The notes under the pieces are model-generated. The model did not search any database. It worked only from the letters and a program-made list of their open reading frames with translations, and was not told where the DNA came from. Of a DNA stretch of 64,000 nt, positions 1 to 6,979 are shown piece after piece; positions within the stretch are counted from its first letter, which is position 1; every line of letters begins with the position of its first letter. Origin of the DNA: Flavobacteriaceae bacterium (GTDB lineage: Bacteria; Bacteroidota; Bacteroidia; Flavobacteriales; Flavobacteriaceae). Both the position numbers and the translations under genes were made by a program. The stretch is from assembly GCA_028280265.1 (NCBI GenBank), contig JANQMD010000024.1, positions 1 through 64,000 on the forward strand. Direction: 5' to 3'.

Positions 1-62
1 TAAACAATATAGAAGTTATTGATTCATTTTTAAATTTAATAAAAGAGTCGATTATTGTGTGG

Positions 63-92
63 AAAACCCTGACAGTATTGTCAGGGTTTTTG
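63..92 (+). terminator. Rho-independent terminator hairpin
   Basis: A perfect 12-bp stem (63-74 pairs with 79-90) closes a GTAT loop and is followed by a T run. It probably ends a gene lying left of the window and may also serve the leftward gene that stops at 164. Confidence 0.75.
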
Positions 93-163
93 TTTGGATT
101 GAAAATTACGTTAAAACTCCCTCTCTTTTCAAAACTTACACAGTTAGTGAGGTACTCCAAATA

Positions 164-1210
164 TTAAGTCTCTTCGTTGTAATAAACTTTATAATAATGC
201 ATTTTTCGTTCTTCATCAAACCCCTTTTCGATGTTTTCTTTTACAGTATCTCCATCGCTAATATCGAGTTTGATTTGAATTTTAGTATCTAGATTAATCT
301 GACTTTTAATCTTCCTTTTTTCTTTCTTTAAAGTAGGAACTGAGACATTAAAATGTTCGTCTAACTCAATATTGTTCTCCTTTTTGTATTGAGTCTTAAA
401 GTTATCATAAGATTGGAGGACATCAAATGGAGATAAAAGTTCTTCCTCCAAAATTTCTTTAGTCATTACTTCATGATCATTAAACAATTGCACACCCTGA
501 CTCATGAATTCTTTTTGCACAAAAGTATCTGAATCCTCTACCATGGTATTAGAAAAGCTAGAAAGCATTTGTAAATGATGCTTCGTTTGATAAGAATCGT
601 TCATCACCTCTTCTAAATCTAAAAATGACTTTTTCCAATAATTTGCATCATAGCTGTTGTTGTCTATAGAGATCACACGATAACCATCAGATTTTTCGGT
701 ATTAAAAATGAGGCAACCTTTGTCAATTTTTTGAAGCTTTACGCCCTTACTTATCATAAAGTCCAAGTCATCTCCGGAATGATTGAACTTCAAATAATCA
801 ATCTTTTTCTCAATTTTAAAAATACCAATAGCTTCCGTTGTGATTTCTTGAAATTGCACTTCTTGAAACAACACAACAAACAATTCACCCGTTTTTATTT
901 GTGGATGGTTCGATTTTTCATACAAATGATGAAGGATGTTTTTAGAATACTCAATAAAAGAAATTTCCTGTTCAAAAAATTTAGTTGTATTGTCATAAAC
1001 AGCATTGTAATCCAGGCTAATATGATGTGAAAACTTCATCAAATCTTGACCCGATCGAATGGAACTCAGAAAGAAACTTTTTAATAAAACTTCTTCATCT
1101 TCTGTAAAAGGAATTTCCTCTTCTGTTATGTAATTAAGTTCTTCCGTTAATTTATTTCCCACTCGTTGTAAGGTAGCTCTGGAGATGTAAGCGTTGGTAG
1201 TTTTAAACAT
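164..1210 (-). CDS. NdpA/YejK-family nucleoid-associated protein
   Basis: This 348-residue protein resembles the 37-kDa nucleoid-associated family (NdpA/YejK). Members bind DNA and localise to the nucleoid, though their exact role is unclear. The length fits the family. It has no signal peptide or membrane segment, so it should be cytosolic. Family-like features include an N-terminal FKTTNAYISRATLQRVGN stretch, a central acidic middle and a Lys-rich C-terminal third (about residues 285-310). The ATG at 1210 is the only good start. It is divergent from the S53 peptidase gene across about 260 bp and has no evident functional link to that cluster. The assignment comes from overall resemblance rather than a catalytic motif. 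Confidence 0.72.
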   Translation of the reverse strand: MFKTTNAYISRATLQRVGNKLTEELNYITEEEIPFTEDEEVLLKSFFLSSIRSGQDLMKFSHHISLDYNAVYDNTTKFFEQEISFIEYSKNILHHLYEKSNHPQIKTGELFVVLFQEVQFQEITTEAIGIFKIEKKIDYLKFNHSGDDLDFMISKGVKLQKIDKGCLIFNTEKSDGYRVISIDNNSYDANYWKKSFLDLEEVMNDSYQTKHHLQMLSSFSNTMVEDSDTFVQKEFMSQGVQLFNDHEVMTKEILEEELLSPFDVLQSYDNFKTQYKKENNIELDEHFNVSVPTLKKEKRKIKSQINLDTKIQIKLDISDGDTVKENIEKGFDEERKMHYYKVYYNEET

Positions 1211-1472
1211 GCTTTTTTGAACTAAAATTTATAAAAATTCGATGGCGAAGATAGAAAGATTGGCGTTGAATCTGAAATGTCTAAATGAAGATTTTTTTAT
1301 AGAAGGAACCGTTAAGAAGTTAAAAGTTTCAAAGGCATGCGTTTGCACGGATGTAGTTTACTCCCCCAATTTTTACCTAAGCAATATCACGCAATCTTAA
1401 AACCCCGTATTTATACGCTCATAATTTTCATGTTGAATTTCCAATTTTGGTAAGAATCAAAATCTAAACTAT
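1211..1472. other. Divergent intergenic region upstream of the RiPP cluster
   Basis: These 262 bases separate the leftward NdpA-like gene from the rightward S53 peptidase gene. They must carry the promoter of the RiPP cluster unless it starts further in. No clear TTG / TAnnTTTG pair was found, and no ORF or hairpin stands out. Confidence 0.4.
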
Positions 1473-2966
1473 ATGGGATCTCTAGAAAAAGGGATTGATA
1501 TTGAAAAAGCATTAAGAATTAAATCGTATTTACCTACTAGAAAACACACACCTGAAGAGTTATCGCGATTTCAAGATTTATTGTTGCAACACCCTAAAGA
1601 TCGCAACTATTTGACTCATAAAGAATACGCTAAAGATTTTGCCCCAAATAAGAAAGAATTAGATGATTTTAAAGCTCTTGCCGAAGAAAAAGGATGGAGT
1701 ACATCTGTAAATAAAAAAGCGAGAGAGATTCAAATATCTATAGCAAAAGCCCAAGATTCAGAGGAGGACTCTCTTTTAGGTATTAAAGCGATAGGCAATC
1801 GCGGAGATATAAATTTAGAAGCCAACCGTATTCATGAATCAAATTTAAAACAAGGATTTGTAAAAAGTAATCTAGAAACCAGAGGAGGTCAAAGAAATCC
1901 AATCCCAATGGCAAATGAAAACCATGGGCATAGTGTGTTCGAAATTGCAGAGGTATATAATTTTCCCAATGCAGATGGAGAAGGACAAACCGTTGGAATC
2001 ATTGAATTGGGAGGAAAGTTCAAGAAGAGTGATTTTAATGCATTCTTTGATAAATATGGACTGGAAGTACCCAAAATACAAGTAAGTGGTAAGCCCAGTA
2101 AAACTCCTCAAAACGAAAACTTAGAAGTAACAGCAGATGTTCAGGTATTGGGAGGATTGGTTCCCAAGGCAAAATTGGTCATCTATTATGGAACTTCCAT
2201 TTTAGATGGAATGAAAAAGGCCTTAGCAGATACAAGAAATGATTTGTCAGTGATTTCTATCAGCTGGGCTGGATCTGAATTAGGCTATTCTCAAATAGAA
2301 CTGCGAGAGTTAAACAACGTTTTTTATGAAGCATCACTGAGAGGAATTACCGTTGTTGCCGCCTCAGGAGATTATGGAGCGCTTAATAACAAGATGTATC
2401 CTAATGTGAATGTTCCTGTTAATTTTCCTTTTGTTTTAGGTTGTGGAGGCACTCGTATGGAAGTACTGAACGATGCTATTGTAGCTGAAACAATCTGGAA
2501 CGAATCTCAAGGCAACATGCAAATAGGTACAGGGGGAGGTTTTAGCAAAAGAGTGAGTCTAGCTTCGTATCAACAAAATGCTGTAGAAAGATATTTGGCT
2601 ACGAATCCAGAATTTATAAAGTATGATACGCAAAGAGGTAGAGCCGTTCCAGATGTGGCAGCCAATGCCGCAGATGCTTCAGGATATGCAATCTTTTTTA
2701 ATGGTGAGTGGACAAAAATAGGTGGAACAAGTTTGGCGACTCCACTTTGGGCTGCATTAATTGTGAGAATGAATCAAATTTTTGGCTATAAACTAGGCTT
2801 TATCAACGAACTATTATATCAACTTGAGGGTACGGATGTCTTTCATCCTATAACCGCAGGAAACAACAACTTATACACGGGAGGTATCCCATGGAATCCT
2901 TGCACTGGATTGGGAAGTCCAGATGGAACAAAATTATTGGCAGCAATAGCAGCATACGATAAATAA
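1473..2966 (+). CDS. S53 family serine-carboxyl peptidase (kumamolisin-like), first gene of the RiPP cluster
   Basis: This 497-residue sedolisin/kumamolisin-type endopeptidase has an N-terminal Pro-kumamolisin activation domain (about residues 15-85) and an S53 catalytic domain (about 140-495). The Ser-Glu-Asp triad and oxyanion Asp are visible: E218 and D222 in EVTAD, D300 in ASGD and S420 in GGTSLATP. A C-terminal CTGLGSPDG segment matches the calcium-site region. No signal peptide precedes the prodomain, which is unusual for this mostly secreted, acid-acting family. The next gene starts 9 bp after its stop on the same strand. Its place before a repetitive precursor makes it the candidate processing protease, possibly acting at the AQAQ separators. 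That role is inference; the family call is firm. Confidence 0.9.
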   Translation: MGSLEKGIDIEKALRIKSYLPTRKHTPEELSRFQDLLLQHPKDRNYLTHKEYAKDFAPNKKELDDFKALAEEKGWSTSVNKKAREIQISIAKAQDSEEDSLLGIKAIGNRGDINLEANRIHESNLKQGFVKSNLETRGGQRNPIPMANENHGHSVFEIAEVYNFPNADGEGQTVGIIELGGKFKKSDFNAFFDKYGLEVPKIQVSGKPSKTPQNENLEVTADVQVLGGLVPKAKLVIYYGTSILDGMKKALADTRNDLSVISISWAGSELGYSQIELRELNNVFYEASLRGITVVAASGDYGALNNKMYPNVNVPVNFPFVLGCGGTRMEVLNDAIVAETIWNESQGNMQIGTGGGFSKRVSLASYQQNAVERYLATNPEFIKYDTQRGRAVPDVAANAADASGYAIFFNGEWTKIGGTSLATPLWAALIVRMNQIFGYKLGFINELLYQLEGTDVFHPITAGNNNLYTGGIPWNPCTGLGSPDGTKLLAAIAAYDK

Positions 2967-2975
2967 CAAATCATT

Positions 2976-3359
2976 ATGGCAGCAAAAATAAAAACAGATG
3001 AACTGGTAAAACACTTAACAGTAGATGGTGAAAAGAGAGAAGACATAACCATGCTAAGTGGTTTTATTGGTGAAGGTTCGCAAGAAAATAGCTATCGATT
3101 ATTTTTCGACCCGACTCTTAAAAACTCAGTAGAGATTAGAGAGGATGACATCTTGTATTCAGTAAAAATATCAAAAACTCATTCAGCATTTGGAGGAACC
3201 ATTATTTGGATTAAAAACGCATCATTTTATTTCAATAACCAACCTTCTCATTTACAAACCAAAGCAGAGCAATTCTTTGAAGGGAAAATCTATCAAGAGT
3301 ATGTAAATAATACTCAGAAAACACAAAGTAATAACCAATCAGCTTGTCAATGCTGTTGA
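2976..3359 (+). CDS. Small leader-like protein with Cys-rich tail, RiPP cluster
   Basis: This 127-residue protein of unknown function lies 9 bp after the S53 gene. Residues about 1-90 look like a small ordered domain (acidic/hydrophobic alternation, a GFIGEG turn, an EIREDDILYSVKIS stretch and FGGTIIWI). After it comes a low-complexity N/Q/T tail ending in SACQCC. An ordered N-terminal part followed by a short variable Cys tail is the layout of RiPP precursors with folded leaders. The main precursor next door has no leader of its own, so this protein could be a second precursor, a leader supplied in trans, or a chaperone. I recall similar GGT..W proteins in other phyla but cannot name a family. 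There is no signal peptide. Confidence 0.75.
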   Translation: MAAKIKTDELVKHLTVDGEKREDITMLSGFIGEGSQENSYRLFFDPTLKNSVEIREDDILYSVKISKTHSAFGGTIIWIKNASFYFNNQPSHLQTKAEQFFEGKIYQEYVNNTQKTQSNNQSACQCC

Positions 3360-3453
3360 CATTCTGGTTACTAAAAAATTGATGTCGCGCATATCAATAC
3401 ATTGAACTAGCTAGTCAATAAAACTGATTTATTAACGATTAAACTAAAATCTT
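3360..3453 (+). promoter_or_regulatory. 94-bp leader region before the precursor gene
   Basis: This is the only sizeable gap between the S53/127-residue pair and the precursor. It contains the short palindrome ACTAGCTAGT (near 3405-3414). A separate promoter or operator for the precursor is plausible, but no standard -33/-7 pair was recognised. Confidence 0.25.
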
Positions 3454-4758
3454 ATGTTTACTTATTTTAACCATTGTGGAGTACCACCTGTGACCATTAT
3501 GTGCGGTCAAGGAGGTGCACAAGCACAAAACTTTGGACCTACGGGAACACAGGGTTGTACAATTCCACCTAATTGTTACGGACCTACTGGTACAGAAGGA
3601 TGTACAGTGATTGGTCCAACAGGATGGCAAGGTTGTGGACAAGGCGCAGGAGCACAAGCTCAGGCCAGTCCTACTGGAAGTTTTGCAACCGTTTGCCCAG
3701 CAACACATGTACCTAGATGTGCACCTACTGGTAGCTTTGCAACAGTATGTCCACCTACTCACGTACCAGGATGTGAGGGAGCAGTTACAAAAACTTGGTT
3801 CCAAGGATGTGGAGTACCGCCAGTTACTCTAACATGCGAACAAGGAGGGGCACAAGCTCAGGCCAGCCCTACTGGAAGCTTTGCAACTGTTTGTCCAGCT
3901 ACACACGTACCTGGATGTGCACCTACAGGTAGTTTTGCAACAATATGCCCACCTACTCACGTACCAGGATGTGATGGAGCACAGGCTCAAACCTTAGGTC
4001 CAACAGCTTATTTAGGGTGTAAAAAGACAACACCACCAAATTGTTTAGGGCAAACTGCTTACTTAGGATGTACTACACCTCCTAATTGTGTGGGTCCAAC
4101 AGGAACGCATGGATGTACAGTTGTAGGTCCTACTGGGTGGCAAGGCTGTGGTCAGGATTCCGGAGCTCAAGCACAAAACTTAGGCCCAACAGCATGGCTA
4201 GGATGTACTACACCTCCTCAATGTGTGGGGCCAACAGGAACGCATGGATGTACAGTTGTAGGCCCTACTGGGTGGCAAGGCTGTGGTCAGGATTCCGGAG
4301 CTCAAGCACAAAATTTAGGCCCAACAGCATGGCTAGGATGTACTACACCTCCTCAATGTGTGGGACCAACAGGAGCGCATGGATGTACAGTTGTAGGTCC
4401 AACTGGATGGCAAGGTTGTGGACAAGATTCTGGAGCACAAGCTCAAGCTGCAACAGGTCATTGTGTTACAGGAACCAACGGATGTACTATGATTTGTCAT
4501 AATACAGCCAACTGTCCTGACGAGAGTGCTCAAGCACAGAATGTGGGACCAACGGGATGGCAAGGTTGTACTGTACCACCAAATTGTTTAGGACCTACTG
4601 CATACCAAGGATGTGGACCGACTCATTTGCTTGGATGTACAGGATATCAAGGATGTGGTCAGCAAGGAACTGCTGCTACTGAATGTACTCAAGTTGCATG
4701 TGGAGGAGGACAGGCTAATCCTCAAATTACCACTGTTCCAAGTTATATCCATTGCTAA
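3454..4758 (+). CDS. Giant multi-core Thr/Cys-rich RiPP (lanthipeptide-type) precursor
   Basis: This 434-residue protein is built almost wholly of short Gly/Pro/Thr/Cys units such as GPTGWQGC, PTAYLGC, TTPPNC and PTHVPGC. By hand count it has 42 Cys and about 64 Thr. Thr or Ser sits exactly five residues before 35 Cys; the remaining seven have one at -3 or -4. Eight AQAQ motifs (usually GAQAQ) split it into nine blocks: residues 1-25, 26-70, 71-136, 137-179, 180-241, 242-286, 287-331, 332-362 and 363-434. There is no signal peptide and no conventional leader, since block 1 is itself core-like. The kinase, HopA1-like and LanC-like genes follow, so Thr/Ser dehydration and Cys addition giving (methyl)lanthionine rings is the natural reading. 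The chemistry is inferred; the repeats and spacing are directly visible. Confidence 0.85.
   Translation: MFTYFNHCGVPPVTIMCGQGGAQAQNFGPTGTQGCTIPPNCYGPTGTEGCTVIGPTGWQGCGQGAGAQAQASPTGSFATVCPATHVPRCAPTGSFATVCPPTHVPGCEGAVTKTWFQGCGVPPVTLTCEQGGAQAQASPTGSFATVCPATHVPGCAPTGSFATICPPTHVPGCDGAQAQTLGPTAYLGCKKTTPPNCLGQTAYLGCTTPPNCVGPTGTHGCTVVGPTGWQGCGQDSGAQAQNLGPTAWLGCTTPPQCVGPTGTHGCTVVGPTGWQGCGQDSGAQAQNLGPTAWLGCTTPPQCVGPTGAHGCTVVGPTGWQGCGQDSGAQAQAATGHCVTGTNGCTMICHNTANCPDESAQAQNVGPTGWQGCTVPPNCLGPTAYQGCGPTHLLGCTGYQGCGQQGTAATECTQVACGGGQANPQITTVPSYIHC
4087..4446 (+). repeat. 135-bp near-identical tandem repeats inside the precursor gene
   Basis: The same DNA recurs with a period of exactly 135 bp (45 codons), with anchors at 4087, 4222 and 4357. 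The copies differ at few positions, including a Thr-to-Ala change in the third. Such similarity at DNA level implies recent duplication by unequal recombination, so block number may vary between strains. Confidence 0.9.
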
Positions 4759-4782
4759 TAGTTTATTACTATTAGCTTTTTT
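4754..4782 (+). terminator. Terminator/attenuator overlapping the precursor stop codon
   Basis: An 8-bp perfect stem (4754-4761 with 4769-4776) is followed by six T. It spans the TAA of the precursor. Partial termination here would give more precursor mRNA than enzyme mRNA. Confidence 0.65.
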
Positions 4783-4789
4783 CATTTAT

Positions 4790-4821
4790 AAAGCTGCCTT
4801 TTGAGCAGGCAGCTTTATTTT
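4790..4821 (+). terminator. Second hairpin between precursor and enzyme genes
   Basis: A 9-bp stem (4790-4798 with 4808-4816, AAAGCTGCC type) is followed by ATTTT. It lies 15-45 bp before the kinase start. It could act as a second attenuator or as a 3'-end stabiliser of the precursor mRNA. Confidence 0.55.
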
Positions 4822-4835
4822 CAAATACTGAAGAA

Positions 4836-5909
4836 ATGATTCGACTTACGAAAAAAAACATAACACACTACCTTTTAGATAAAGGACTTATGAATCCTGA
4901 GTTACTGATTAATGGAGACTATACGCTCACTCAGTCAATGAGTAGAAATAGTATTTTTAGAATTCAACATCAAAACCACACAGGTTTGTTTGTAAAACAA
5001 CTCATTAATCAAGATCAGACGAATAGTTATTTAATGCAAAAAGATGCTACTTGTCATTTTTTTATTCACGAATCTGAACTTTACAAAGAAACTTCGAAAT
5101 ATATTCCAAAGTATTACGGATATGATATTGAGCATAATATTTTAGTCACTGAATATTTTATTGGGACTAGAAATATTCATGAAGACACTTTCGATCACAG
5201 AAGGTTCTCTGAATTGCATGTAAAAAAAATAGCTCAAATCTTGAACTCTTATCATATTGATATCCGAAAAGAGATCAAAGAACATCCATCACTTCAATTT
5301 TTCTCAGGGATGCTTCCTTGGATTTTGAATATGAATAATTTAAACAAGCCCCAAAATAAAGGGCCTGTCAACAGTGTTGTGACAGAGATTCACAAGCACT
5401 CAGATTTGGTAAAAAAGATTGACAGTATTGCTTCAAAATGGGAAAAATATAGCCTTATTCATGGCGATATCAAATGGATGAATTTTATTCTACTGTCTAA
5501 TAAAGAAGACATAAAACTCATTGATTGGGAGATTGCAGATATTGGAGATCCCTTGTGGGACGTAGCAGGTTTGTTTCAGTCTTATTTAAGCTCATGGGCT
5601 TTGAGTTTTGACAATCAAAAAACAAGCCATCAAAAAGTAGCAGGAACGGAGTTCATTCATATAAATGCAATCATTCCTATTTTGAAATGTTTCTGGGAAG
5701 AATATTCAAAATTACAAGGTTTTTCAGAAAAAGAAAATGATGAAAAAATTATAAAAACACTGGAGTATTCTGCTGTTAGAATGATCCAAACTGCCTTTGA
5801 AAATAATGTAGGAAGAGAATTGAGTTCAAACTCTGTAAGAGCTATTCAATTTTGTGATCATCTATTAACGAATACAAAATCTATAGCTAAAGACTGGAAT
5901 TTACTGTAA
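4836..5909 (+). CDS. APH-fold phosphotransferase (LanK-like kinase of a class V-type lanthipeptide synthetase)
   Basis: This 357-residue protein has the aminoglycoside-phosphotransferase/choline-kinase fold. The ATP-site Lys is likely K54 (FVKQ), the catalytic loop is HGDIKWMNF with D211 and N216, and the metal-binding Asp is D230 in LIDWE. The segment GDPLWDVAGL follows, as usual in the family. In thioviridamide-type and class V lanthipeptide clusters an APH-type protein pairs with a HopA1-type protein to phosphorylate and then dehydrate Ser/Thr. Here a HopA1-family gene begins 5 bp after its stop, giving the same pairing. The likely substrates are the many Thr of the precursor upstream. An antibiotic-resistance role is possible from the fold alone but unlikely in this context. 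Confidence 0.82.
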   Translation: MIRLTKKNITHYLLDKGLMNPELLINGDYTLTQSMSRNSIFRIQHQNHTGLFVKQLINQDQTNSYLMQKDATCHFFIHESELYKETSKYIPKYYGYDIEHNILVTEYFIGTRNIHEDTFDHRRFSELHVKKIAQILNSYHIDIRKEIKEHPSLQFFSGMLPWILNMNNLNKPQNKGPVNSVVTEIHKHSDLVKKIDSIASKWEKYSLIHGDIKWMNFILLSNKEDIKLIDWEIADIGDPLWDVAGLFQSYLSSWALSFDNQKTSHQKVAGTEFIHINAIIPILKCFWEEYSKLQGFSEKENDEKIIKTLEYSAVRMIQTAFENNVGRELSSNSVRAIQFCDHLLTNTKSIAKDWNLL

Positions 5910-5914
5910 GCACT

Positions 5915-6979
5915 ATGAAAAAATCACTTTACAAAAAGCAAATTGAGGCCATTGTTACTGGTATCGAAATACAATCTCTTCATGAATACAACATTTTAGG
6001 AGAACAAAAGATTGTAAAGAATCAAATGCCTTATCAGAACCATTCAGGAGGCTTAAAATCGTTTGGTAGCAATACGCAAGTTGAAGAGCAACAACAAAGA
6101 CAGAACTTAGTTCAAGAACTTACCAATTCTATTTACGCCACATTTTATTGCGGTATTCCTGTAAATCATGATAAGAATTTACTCCCATCAAAGACAGAAC
6201 GTGATTATTTCATAGAACTCTTATCGTATGCCAATACTACCCTAGATGGATTTGATTACAATTGGACAATATACAATATAGACGCTACAGGCAATACCTA
6301 TGTTCAGAAGAATGATCAGCTGAGGTGGTTACAACCAAACGGTTATCAATTTCAAAATAAGCAACAGAATCAAGCTCAGATAAATACAAAAGTGAACCTA
6401 AAGAGATCTAAAGAAGGAAAAAATATACAACCTGTTTTTTACCATGTCTTCAGTAATGAAATTTTCCCTCAAGAAGCTGAATTAGCTCGATTTTACTGGA
6501 ATATTAAACCAGAAGGAGCAACAGAATTGATCAGAACTTTAACCGAAACTTTGAATAGTTATAAGATTCCATTTCAATTCAAATGCTTAAACCATCCATC
6601 ATTATATATAAGATCCGATGCTGCAGTACTTTACATAGATAAAAGACACCTTTCTGTAGTTTCCATTCTAATGAGAGAAATTTTACCTGTATTAGATGCA
6701 TACTTATTGGATTCGGTACCCATGTTTACCGAAAAAATATACAAAGGAGTTAGCTATGCAGAGGATCCAGGCAAAGGAATGAGTTTTGGAATGAGTAGAT
6801 CTCAAGTCATAGCGAAAGCTCTGGTAGAAGTTTTCTCAAAGAAGATGTCAAAAGAAGATATTTTAAGCTTTGTGATCGAGTCTCTAGAATCAAAAGGAAT
6901 GCATATTCACAAGCTTCACCTCAATGAAAATACCGCAAGAATCCCTAATTTCTCAAAATATGAATACGCTAGTCGCTGA
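5915..6979 (+). CDS. HopA1-family lyase (phospho-Ser/Thr elimination, lanthipeptide dehydratase half)
   Basis: This 354-residue protein's C-terminal half (about residues 185-315) matches the type III effector HopA1 family: ARFYWNIKPEGA, a Lys-containing FQFKCLNHP, a SDAAVLYIDKRH stretch and YAEDPGKGMSFGMSRS. The N-terminal 100 residues are polar and Gln-rich. HopA1-type proteins in thioviridamide and class V lanthipeptide clusters are proposed to remove phosphate from phospho-Ser/Thr, leaving dehydroamino acids. It sits between the APH kinase and the LanC-like gene, with a 20-bp overlap into the latter. Together they form a complete split lanthipeptide synthetase. Catalytic residues of this family are not established well enough to assign here. 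Confidence 0.82.
   Translation: MKKSLYKKQIEAIVTGIEIQSLHEYNILGEQKIVKNQMPYQNHSGGLKSFGSNTQVEEQQQRQNLVQELTNSIYATFYCGIPVNHDKNLLPSKTERDYFIELLSYANTTLDGFDYNWTIYNIDATGNTYVQKNDQLRWLQPNGYQFQNKQQNQAQINTKVNLKRSKEGKNIQPVFYHVFSNEIFPQEAELARFYWNIKPEGATELIRTLTETLNSYKIPFQFKCLNHPSLYIRSDAAVLYIDKRHLSVVSILMREILPVLDAYLLDSVPMFTEKIYKGVSYAEDPGKGMSFGMSRSQVIAKALVEVFSKKMSKEDILSFVIESLESKGMHIHKLHLNENTARIPNFSKYEYASR

Noticed and set aside
3..170. Open frame at the left edge that could be the end of a gene
   Set aside because: The strong terminator hairpin (63-92) lies inside it and the translation resembles nothing.
4087..4446. CRISPR-like repeat array
   Set aside because: Repeats are 135-bp in-frame coding units without unique spacers or cas genes.
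3439..4563. Several long ORFs in other frames across the precursor gene
   Set aside because: They arise from the repetitive, stop-poor DNA; only the main frame has AQAQ blocks, Cys-Thr spacing and a position-fitting start.
3454..4758. Collagen-like or metallothionein-like protein
   Set aside because: GPTG units do not run in Gly-x-y triplets, and Cys are separated by fixed Thr-x4-Cys spacing rather than clustered metal motifs; the modifying enzymes next door fit a RiPP better.
4836..5909. Aminoglycoside resistance gene
   Set aside because: The fold matches, but the direct link to HopA1-like and LanC-like genes and a Thr-rich substrate argues for a peptide kinase.
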